Below are positions 1-5,256 of a DNA stretch of 11,574 nt, piece by piece. Source of the stretch: JAWKWH01 sp041582695 (lineage in GTDB: Bacteria > Pseudomonadota > Alphaproteobacteria > Rhizobiales > Rhizobiaceae); contig JBFIBB010000094.1 in assembly GCA_041582695.1 (NCBI GenBank), forward strand, positions 1 to 11,574, in the 5' to 3' direction. The first letter of the stretch is position 1. Each line of letters begins with the position of its first letter. The notes under the pieces are model-generated. The model was not told the origin of the DNA, did not search any database, and saw nothing but the letters and a program-made list of their open reading frames with translations. The translations under genes and the position numbers were made by a program.

Positions 1-248
1 AGCAGCGTAGCCGCCCAGCCGCCATGCACCGATCCCGACGGGTTGAGGTGGTTTTGCGAAGGCGTTCCCCTGAAAACCGCGCGGCCTTCGGATGCTTCCG
101 CCAGATAGTATCCGAGCAGAACCGAAATCGGCGCGGGGGGAAGCTCTCCCCCAAGGATTTTCAGCATCAGTTCGAGCCCGGTATTAGTAGCGAATTCCGC
201 TGGAGGAATAGTTCCCGCTGTTCTGCCGGCCGACGCGTGATCGCTCAT
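1..248 (-). CDS. PaaI-type hotdog-fold thioesterase, partial (3' end outside window)
   Basis: The first 82 codons of a gene that runs off the left edge. The start ATG (248-246) is 7 nt after the recO stop. A GAGG ribosome site (254-257) overlaps that stop codon, with 5 nt to the ATG. The translation ends in a stretch with N69-P70 and an H75-G76-G77-W signature, which matches the NPxGxxHGG element of PaaI/YbgC-like acyl-CoA thioesterases, where the helix carrying HGG lies against the thioester. Such enzymes hydrolyse small or aromatic acyl-CoA thioesters in the cytoplasm, but the substrate cannot be told from this fragment. The segment before it (PPAPISVLLGYYLAEASEGR) fits the usual first strand region of the family. 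It probably shares a transcript with recO. The family call is firm; the exact substrate and the remaining half of the protein are unknown. Confidence 0.82.
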   Translation of the reverse strand, partial: MSDHASAGRTAGTIPPAEFATNTGLELMLKILGGELPPAPISVLLGYYLAEASEGRAVFRGTPSQNHLNPSGSVHGGWAATL

Positions 249-255
249 CCAAACC

Positions 256-1002
256 TCATTCCTCAAGTCCGGTCAAATGCAACGCACGCCTGGTTGCGGC
301 CAGGAAGCCGGTACGCGAATCAGGGGCTCCGATACCTCTTGGAACCCATACGTGGCGTGAAAAGAAGAAACCGGTCAAGGCGAATGCCGAATTGATCGCT
401 TCTGCACTGGCGCGCTCGTGCACCTGCGAAATCAGGAATGACGGTAGTTTCAGCATCTTGTCGGACCATGGCTCGCCGGCGCTGCGCGATACCGCCTGGC
501 CGGATTTCGGCGAAACATAGATGAGATCCTCGCGAACACCCGTTGCCGCGCAGCGCGACAGTTCCAGCCCGAAACCGAGTTCCTCGAGCACCAGCAATTC
601 GAAGCGGGCCACCAGTTCGGCCGCCGCCTGTGCGTCATCGAGATGATCGAGGATCACTTTCAGCGCTGAGTACAAGTTTTCATGCGGATCGCGTTCCGGC
701 AGCAATCGCAGATGGGCAGCCATCAGTTGCAGACCGTAGATGGCCACCGGCGAATCGAACAGGCGCGCCGCGTTGAGCGCCACGGGCTCGGCCTGGAACA
801 TGCCCAGATGCTCGTCGAGCCGCGCCCGCCAGGTAAGATCGACGCGATTGCCCGCTTGCAGCACCGGCTGCATGCGGCGCGAACGGCCGCCGCGCACAAG
901 ACCGAGATGGCGGCCGTGCTTTGCCGTCATGGTTTCCAGTATCACGCTGGTTTCGCCATGTTTGCGTGTGCCGAGAATGATGCCTTCGTCCTGCCACTGC
1001 AT
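256..1002 (-). CDS. recO: DNA repair protein RecO
   Basis: RecO, 248 residues, a usual length for the family. With RecF and RecR it loads RecA onto SSB-coated single-stranded DNA and anneals complementary strands during gap repair. The N-terminus (MQWQDEGIILGTRKHGETSV) is the typical RecO opening strand of the OB-fold, followed by the RGGRSRRMQPVLQAGN stretch. The C-terminal two thirds form the helical domain, with LLVLEELGFGLELSRCAATG, a conserved RecO element. Only one cysteine is visible there, so no zinc finger is indicated. The start is chosen because AGGA (1010-1013) lies 7 nt ahead of the ATG, and because the gene begins 18 nt after the era stop. It is the second-last visible gene of the lepB-rnc-era-recO run and is probably co-transcribed. 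Identity is secure from whole-length resemblance; nothing is broken. Confidence 0.95.
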   Translation of the reverse strand: MQWQDEGIILGTRKHGETSVILETMTAKHGRHLGLVRGGRSRRMQPVLQAGNRVDLTWRARLDEHLGMFQAEPVALNAARLFDSPVAIYGLQLMAAHLRLLPERDPHENLYSALKVILDHLDDAQAAAELVARFELLVLEELGFGLELSRCAATGVREDLIYVSPKSGQAVSRSAGEPWSDKMLKLPSFLISQVHERASAEAINSAFALTGFFFSRHVWVPRGIGAPDSRTGFLAATRRALHLTGLEE

Positions 1003-1020
1003 GGCCGAATCCTATGCAAT

Positions 1021-1938
1021 TCACCCGGGGAATTCGAGACCCATCTCCCGGTACCGCTCCGGATCCGAGCCCCAGTTCTCGCGCACCTTCACGAACAGGA
1101 ACAGGTGAACCTTCTGTTCCAGTATGGCGGCTATCTCGCGCCGCGCTGCTGCTCCGATGGCCTTTATCGTATCGCCCTTGCGGCCGAGCACGATCTTTTT
1201 CTGGCTTTCACGTTCCACGTAGATCACCTGCTCGATACGCACCGAACCGTCCTTTTTTTCCTCCCATTTTTCCGTTTCCACATGGGAGGCGTAGGGAAGT
1301 TCCTGATGCAGGCGCAGCGTCAGCTTTTCACGCGTGATTTCGGCGGCAAGCTGGCGCATCGGCAGGTCGGAAATCTGGTCCTCGGGATAAAACCACGGGC
1401 CTTCGGGAAGCGCGCTGGCCAGATAGTTCAACAAGTCGACGCATCCTGATCCGTTCAGCGCCGAGATCATGAAGGTCCGGTCGAAGGAAACCGCCTCGTT
1501 GGCGGCGGCCGAAAGCGCCAGCAGCGTTTCCGGCTTCACCCTGTCGACCTTGTTCAGGACCAGTACCTTTGGTCTGGTGACCGCGCCAAGTTCCTTCAAT
1601 ATCGCTTCAGTGTCGCCCGTAAGCCCGCGTTCGGCGTCAACGAGCAGCAGTATGATGTCGGCATCCTGCGCCCCGCTCCATGCGGAACGCACCATTGCCC
1701 GGTCAAGTTGCCGCCGCGGCTTGAAGATGCCGGGCGTGTCGACCAGAACGATCTGGCTGTTGCCGCTGGTGGCGATGCCGCGAATGAGCGCGCGCGTCGT
1801 CTGAACCTTGTGGGTGACGATGGAGACCTTGGCCCCTACAAGCTGGTTGACGAGCGTCGATTTGCCCGCATTCGGCGCGCCGACCAGCGCGACGAAGCCC
1901 GAGCGGGTGTCTGCCGGCTTCTCCGTGGTGTCGCTCAT
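1021..1938 (-). CDS. era: GTPase Era, ribosome assembly factor
   Basis: Era binds the 3' end of 16S rRNA and acts in 30S subunit maturation. All GTPase motifs are present: G1 GAPNAGKST (residues 20-28), G2 threonines in VQTTR (45-49), G3 DTPG (67-70), G4 NKVD (129-132) and G5 SALNG (159-163). A C-terminal KH RNA-binding domain follows, with its GRKGDTIKAIG loop. I take the ATG at 1938-1936 (305 residues), giving MSDTTEK. It forms an ATGA overlap with the rnc stop and puts the P-loop at the family's usual distance from the N-terminus. An in-frame ATG 24 nt further upstream (1962) lies inside rnc and would add eight residues (MARRYGRA) not expected in the family. Translation is probably coupled to rnc, since the local ribosome site is weak. 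The rnc-era pairing is classic and puts two rRNA-processing functions on one message. Confidence 0.96.
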   Translation of the reverse strand: MSDTTEKPADTRSGFVALVGAPNAGKSTLVNQLVGAKVSIVTHKVQTTRALIRGIATSGNSQIVLVDTPGIFKPRRQLDRAMVRSAWSGAQDADIILLLVDAERGLTGDTEAILKELGAVTRPKVLVLNKVDRVKPETLLALSAAANEAVSFDRTFMISALNGSGCVDLLNYLASALPEGPWFYPEDQISDLPMRQLAAEITREKLTLRLHQELPYASHVETEKWEEKKDGSVRIEQVIYVERESQKKIVLGRKGDTIKAIGAAARREIAAILEQKVHLFLFVKVRENWGSDPERYREMGLEFPG

Positions 1939-2651
1939 TGCCCGTCCGTACCGTCTTGCCACACGCCCTCGCGAACGAGGATCGCGGCGGCGGCCGCCTG
2001 TTCGGCTTCGCGTTTGGAACGGCCACTGCCGCGCGCCGGATCGTAGCCGGTCACTTTCGCCATCACCGTGAAGACCGGATCATGATCCGGCCCGCTGCGC
2101 TCCTCGGTCTTGTAGACGGGGGCCGGCCCGCCGCGGCGGTGTGCCCATTCCTGCAATTCGGTCTTCGCGTCGCGGCGGTCTGCACCGGAAGCATGCGCGC
2201 GTGGGCGCCAGAAGCGTTCGATGAATGCGCGGGCCGGTCCGAAACCTCCGTCCAGATAGATCGAGGCAATCAGCGCCTCGACCGCATCGGCGCGCAGGTT
2301 CTGGCGTTTCCGGCCCTTGATGGATCTGATCTCCATACCCGTCATGATGAATTCGCCGAGCCCGATTTCGTTGGCGACATCCGCGCAGGTTTCGGTGTTG
2401 ACGAGAAGATTGAACCGCCGTGACAGTTCGCCCTCATCGGCTTTGGGAAACTCGGAGAACAGCAACTGCGCGATCGCCAGTCCCAGCACGCGGTCGCCGA
2501 GAAACTCGAGCCGCTCGTAGTTTTCTGCATTGCCCGTGGAAGCGCTGGCATGGGTGAGCGCCTGAATCAGGAAGTCGGTTCTGCGGAAATCGTACCCGAT
2601 AAGCGCGCCGATTTTACGGCCGGTTTCCGCCGGATCGGCCTTTCGCGGCAT
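1935..2651 (-). CDS. rnc: Ribonuclease III
   Basis: RNase III, 238 residues, cleaves double-stranded RNA, chiefly rRNA precursors and structured mRNAs. The endonuclease domain fills residues 10-150, with the signature ERLEFLGDRVL (46-56), metal ligands E49 and D53, and the second acidic pair D123 and E126 in ADAVEALIASIYLDGG. A double-stranded RNA-binding domain covers about residues 159-230: it begins DAKTELQEWA and ends in the basic, alanine-rich helix GRSKREAEQAAAAAIL. The gene starts 6 nt after the lepB stop and overlaps era by the ATGA motif. The order lepB-rnc-era is widely conserved in proteobacteria. In E. coli rnc regulates its own operon by cleaving the 5' leader; I see no long leader here because lepB precedes it directly. 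All catalytic residues are present, so an active enzyme is expected. Confidence 0.97.
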   Translation of the reverse strand: MPRKADPAETGRKIGALIGYDFRRTDFLIQALTHASASTGNAENYERLEFLGDRVLGLAIAQLLFSEFPKADEGELSRRFNLLVNTETCADVANEIGLGEFIMTGMEIRSIKGRKRQNLRADAVEALIASIYLDGGFGPARAFIERFWRPRAHASGADRRDAKTELQEWAHRRGGPAPVYKTEERSGPDHDPVFTVMAKVTGYDPARGSGRSKREAEQAAAAAILVREGVWQDGTDGQ

Positions 2652-2657
2652 TGCCGC

Positions 2658-3407
2658 TCAATCCACCCAGTTGAAAATGCGTGAAGGACGCGCGAGCGAA
2701 GGCCATTTCCAGACTTCCAGCGGACTGACGCCGCCCGCGATCGAGAAGAAGATGATGTTGGCCCTGCCCACCAGGTTCTCCGCCGGAACATAGCCGACAT
2801 TGAACCGGCTGTCGGTGGAATTGTCGCGGTTGTCGCCCATCATGAAGTAGTGGCCCTCCGGCACGACGAATTCGCGGGTATTGTCGCCGGGCGTACCTTC
2901 GCTCAGATCCAGCGTGTCGTAGGAAACGCCGTTCGGCAATGTTTCCCGGTAGACGTTGACGGGACCGATCTGTTCGGTGATGTCCTGGTCGTCGATCTGC
3001 CCGGTAAGTTCGCGTTTGACGGGGATGCCGTTGATGTGCAGCACGTTGTCGATCACTTGGATGCGGTCGCCGGGGAGCCCGATCACCCGTTTGATGTAAT
3101 CGATGGACGGATTGGGCGGAAACTTGAATACAGCGACATCGCCGCGTTCCGGTTCGCTCGCCCAAATGCGTCCGGAAAACAGGTTCGGCGAAAACGGCAG
3201 CGCATAGCGGGAATAACCGTAGGCCCATTTGGTGACGAACAGGTAGTCGCCTTCCAGCAAAGTCGGGCGCATTGATCCGGAAGGGATCGAGAATGGCTGG
3301 AACAGTACCGTGCGGATGACCAGCGCCAGCAGTACCGCCTGCACGATCACACTGATGGTTTCGCCAAGTCCGCCGGACTTCTTGGATTTTTCGTCAGCCA
3401 CGCTCAT
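2658..3407 (-). CDS. lepB: Signal peptidase I
   Basis: Signal peptidase I removes signal peptides from exported proteins at the outer face of the inner membrane. A single N-terminal membrane segment (about residues 17-36) is followed by the catalytic box PSGSMRPTLLEGD with nucleophile Ser45. The general base Lys106 sits in DYIKRVIGLPGD, and box E is GDNRDNSTDSRF near the C-terminal third. Together they form the Ser-Lys dyad of peptidase family S26. I prefer the ATG at 3407-3405 (MSVADEKSKK, 249 residues) because GAGG lies 5 nt before it. The in-frame ATG at 3428 (MGENEDQ, seven more residues) has a poorer ribosome site but cannot be excluded. The single membrane span differs from E. coli LepB, which has two; one span is usual for alphaproteobacterial forms. 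A 100-nt gap separates it from acpS, and rnc follows after 6 nt. Confidence 0.95.
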   Translation of the reverse strand: MSVADEKSKKSGGLGETISVIVQAVLLALVIRTVLFQPFSIPSGSMRPTLLEGDYLFVTKWAYGYSRYALPFSPNLFSGRIWASEPERGDVAVFKFPPNPSIDYIKRVIGLPGDRIQVIDNVLHINGIPVKRELTGQIDDQDITEQIGPVNVYRETLPNGVSYDTLDLSEGTPGDNTREFVVPEGHYFMMGDNRDNSTDSRFNVGYVPAENLVGRANIIFFSIAGGVSPLEVWKWPSLARPSRIFNWVD

Positions 3408-3432
3408 TTGATCCTCGTTCTCACCCATCCGC

Positions 3433-3446
3433 GCCGTCTTAACGGC
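3433..3446 (-). other. Short hairpin in the leader before lepB
   Basis: On the minus strand a 5-bp stem GCCGT/ACGGC encloses the loop TAAG, ending 25 nt before the preferred lepB start (and just before the alternative upstream ATG). No T-run follows, so it is not a terminator. It lies in the 100-nt acpS-lepB gap, which otherwise shows no clear promoter. It may be a chance structure. Confidence 0.25.
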
Positions 3447-3507
3447 TTCGCTTCCTTACCGCAACGCAATAGAGCGATGCGTCGTCGCTGTAACACCGCG
3501 AATTGGG

Positions 3508-3912
3508 TTATTGTTCGACGGAAATCGCCTCGATGATCACAAAAGCCTGCGCCAGCGGAAAATCGTCGGTGATCGTGAGGTGGATTTGCACGACATGGCC
3601 GTCGGGCGTCATTTCATTTAGGCGCAGAAGAGCGCCGCCGGTCAGCTTCATTGTCGGCTTTCCACCCGGCATGTTGACCACGCCCATGTCGCGCCAGAAA
3701 ACGCCTCGCGACAGTCCAGTGCCGAGCGCTTTTGAACATGCCTCTTTGGCCGCGAAGCGCTTGGCGTAGGATGCGGCCCGCTCCTTGCGCCGATCCGATT
3801 TCGCCTTTTCGATCTCGGTAAAAACACGGTCGGTAAACCGCGCTCCAAATCTTTCGAGCGAACGCTCGATGCGGCGGATGTCGATCAGGTCGCTGCCGAG
3901 ACCAATGATCAT
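3508..3912 (-). CDS. acpS: Holo-[acyl-carrier-protein] synthase
   Basis: AcpS transfers the 4'-phosphopantetheine arm of coenzyme A to the serine of apo-ACP, which activates it for fatty acid synthesis. The protein has 134 residues and opens MIIGLGSDLIDIRRIE, with the magnesium-binding Asp8. RFAAKEACSKALGTG follows with Glu57, equivalent to the Asp/Glu pair of the enzyme family. The open frame extends far upstream (to 4458) as a frame-shifted shadow of the DUF2062 gene. The ATG at 3912-3910 is the real start because it gives the canonical AcpS N-terminus and forms an ATGA overlap with the preceding stop. The ribosome site is weak (GGCGGG), so translational coupling to the upstream gene is likely. 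In many proteobacteria acpS lies next to pdxJ; here no pdxJ is present and a DUF2062 gene takes the upstream place. The small-trimer-type length and motifs are intact. Confidence 0.95.
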   Translation of the reverse strand: MIIGLGSDLIDIRRIERSLERFGARFTDRVFTEIEKAKSDRRKERAASYAKRFAAKEACSKALGTGLSRGVFWRDMGVVNMPGGKPTMKLTGGALLRLNEMTPDGHVVQIHLTITDDFPLAQAFVIIEAISVEQ

Positions 3913-3915
3913 TGG
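3902..3915. repeat. 14-bp perfect palindrome spanning the acpS start codon
   Basis: CCAATGATCATTGG reads the same on both strands. It contains the acpS ATG and the TGA stop of the DUF2062 gene. As RNA it could fold as a 5-bp stem (CCAAU/AUUGG) with loop GAUC, hiding the start codon. Most of it is forced by the codons for Met-Ile-Ile-Gly, so only the CCA before the ATG is free. A regulatory role is speculative. Confidence 0.35.
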
Positions 3916-4514
3916 CCCGCCGCGGCGCTGTTGATCGGCGCGGATGCAGTAGCCTGCCGGGCAGCCCTGCGCCGCGCCCGCTCGGCCAGCCGTTTGCGCC
4001 TCTGTTCCTTGAATGTCACCGCCGCCGATCTTGTCAGCAGATAGAATATCAGAGCCACCCCGATGCCGAGAGGGATCGACCCCACTGTCATCGGCTTCAG
4101 GAAAGGATCCCAAAGCTGGGCAAATTCCAGATGGCGAAGCATGACGCCGACTTTCATTTCGTCGCCTGGAACGTGGGGGTCGTGGATGATGAACCGTCCG
4201 ACCTGCAACGTTGCGCCCCATATGAATGGGAATGTCACGGGATTTCCGACCACGGTGCCGAAAGCCGACGCGACGACGTTGCCCGCGATCGCCCAGGCGA
4301 TGATTGCGGCAATGATGAAGTGAAATCCGATGAACGGCGTGAACGACGCGAACACGCCCGCGGCGACCCCTGCCGCTATTGCGTGCGGCGTCGCCGTCAG
4401 CCGCAACACCCTTTTGGAGAAATACTGTGCGGAACGCCAGAAAGATCGCCTTGGCCACAGGGCCGTACGGATTCTTTCGCCGAAATCGACGGGCTTTCTG
4501 CGCCTGAACAGCAT
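3909..4514 (-). CDS. DUF2062 inner-membrane protein of unknown function
   Basis: A 201-residue membrane protein of the DUF2062 (COG3216) family. Residues 40-110 carry the family hallmark: TATPHAIAAGVAAGVFASFT, then PFIGFH and an NVVASAFGTVVGNPVTFPF stretch, rich in small residues and conserved Gly/Pro. This suggests two or three closely packed hydrophobic segments. A last membrane span lies at about 144-163. The C-terminal tail (169-188, KEQRRKRLAERARRRAAR) is strongly basic and probably cytoplasmic. No catalytic motif is visible and the molecular role is not known to me. The start ATG at 4514-4512 has only a poor ribosome site. The gene follows a 141-bp gap with a promoter candidate, so it probably leads the transcript that carries acpS and perhaps lepB-rnc-era-recO. 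Its stop overlaps the acpS start. Family assignment is confident; function is open. Confidence 0.88.
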   Translation of the reverse strand: MLFRRRKPVDFGERIRTALWPRRSFWRSAQYFSKRVLRLTATPHAIAAGVAAGVFASFTPFIGFHFIIAAIIAWAIAGNVVASAFGTVVGNPVTFPFIWGATLQVGRFIIHDPHVPGDEMKVGVMLRHLEFAQLWDPFLKPMTVGSIPLGIGVALIFYLLTRSAAVTFKEQRRKRLAERARRRAARQATASAPINSAAAGQ

Positions 4515-4531
4515 CTAATTACCCAAACACC

Positions 4532-4548
4532 TACCGCGGCGTGCGGTA
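4532..4548 (-). other. Leader hairpin before the DUF2062 gene
   Basis: A perfect 6-bp inverted repeat TACCGC/GCGGTA with a 5-nt loop ends 17 nt before the DUF2062 start. It would lie inside the leader RNA if the promoter at 4577-4605 is used. The downstream sequence (GGTGTTTGGG) is not a proper T-run, so I do not call a terminator for pyrE. Confidence 0.35.
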
Positions 4549-4576
4549 TCCATCGCGCCCAATTTAGTCCGACGAT

Positions 4577-4605
4577 CTTAAACAAAGATTGGCGGAATGT
4601 GCCAA
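4577..4605 (-). promoter_or_regulatory. Candidate sigma-70 type promoter for the DUF2062-acpS-lepB unit
   Basis: On the minus strand TTGGCA (4605-4600) and TTTAAG (4582-4577) are separated by 17 nt. They match the -35 and -10 consensus at 5 of 6 and 4 of 6 positions. The expected transcript start near 4570 gives a leader of about 56 nt. It sits in the only sizeable gap between pyrE and recO besides that before lepB. Prediction by eye only. Confidence 0.4.
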
Positions 4606-4655
4606 GCCCTTGATTATTCGTTTAGCAGGATTGTCTGCAAGCCGAATAGGCCGAC

Positions 4656-5234
4656 TTACAGATTACGGCTACCGGGCTTTACCGGCGGAATTGCGGCAAG
4701 TTCCGGCGGAAGCTCGTCCGGTTTGTAGGCCGGCACTTCATACTCCGCCAGCGCTACCAGCGGCACGCCGACATCGGTCTTGCCGGCGGACCGGTCGACG
4801 ATGCAGCATGCCGCGACGACCTCGGCGCCGATCTGCCGCAGGCATTCGACCGTCTCGCGGATCGATAGCCCGGTCGTGACGATATCCTCGACGATCACCA
4901 CCCGCGCCCCCGGTTCGATCTCGAACCGGCGGAGTTTGAAGACACCCTGTTCGCGCTCGACCCAGATCGCCGGAACTTTCAGATGGCGCGAGGTTTCGTA
5001 TGCCGGAATCAGGCCTCCAATGGCAGGACCGACGACATAGTCGATGCGCCCCTTCACCGCTTGACGGATTTTACCGGCAAGCGCCTTGCACAAAGCCTCT
5101 GTCTTGTCGGCATGCATGAAGACCCGGGCCTTTTGCAGGAAGACCGGGCTTCTCAGACCCGACGTCAGAATGAAGTGGCCTTCCAGCATCGCGCCGCAAT
5201 CCCGGAAAACCTGAAGCACCTCGTCTCTGGTCAT
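4656..5234 (-). CDS. pyrE: Orotate phosphoribosyltransferase
   Basis: PyrE joins orotate to PRPP to form orotidine 5'-monophosphate in pyrimidine nucleotide synthesis, in the cytoplasm. The 192-residue protein shows the type I phosphoribosyltransferase PRPP loop VVIVEDIVTTGLS at 112-124. The orotate-side elements are ILTSGLRSPVFLQK at 22-35 and the VGPAIGGLIPA segment at 68-78. WVEREQGVFKLRRFE (91-105) is the flexible catalytic loop region with basic residues. The N-terminal MTRDEVLQVFRDCGAMLEGHF is typical of rhizobial PyrE. The start ATG has a purine-rich GGGGG 4 nt upstream. It begins 22 nt after the rsh stop with no terminator between, so co-transcription with rsh is likely. The only link between the two is nucleotide metabolism: Rsh consumes GTP/GDP and ATP. 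All key motifs are present. Confidence 0.95.
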   Translation of the reverse strand: MTRDEVLQVFRDCGAMLEGHFILTSGLRSPVFLQKARVFMHADKTEALCKALAGKIRQAVKGRIDYVVGPAIGGLIPAYETSRHLKVPAIWVEREQGVFKLRRFEIEPGARVVIVEDIVTTGLSIRETVECLRQIGAEVVAACCIVDRSAGKTDVGVPLVALAEYEVPAYKPDELPPELAAIPPVKPGSRNL

Positions 5235-5256
5235 CGAACCCCCGTCTGTCTTGTTG

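Noticed and set aside
24..395. Plus-strand open frame at the left edge (123 codons).
   Set aside because: Arg-rich shadow opposite the thioesterase start and the recO end.
682..1449. Long plus-strand open frame opposite recO and era (255 codons).
   Set aside because: Antisense to two well-identified genes; its translation has no recognisable domain and arises from GC-rich codon bias.
3408..3507. Promoter for lepB in the acpS-lepB gap.
   Set aside because: No -35/-10 pair with acceptable spacing and match; the best combination (TTGCGG/TTAAGA, 16 nt) is too weak to call.
3508..4458. Long form of acpS (316 codons).
   Set aside because: The first 182 codons are an out-of-frame reading of the DUF2062 gene; the canonical AcpS start is at 3912.
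4610..4655. Possible terminator after pyrE (GCC..GGC near 4625-4650).
   Set aside because: The stem is only 3-4 bp and no T-run follows.
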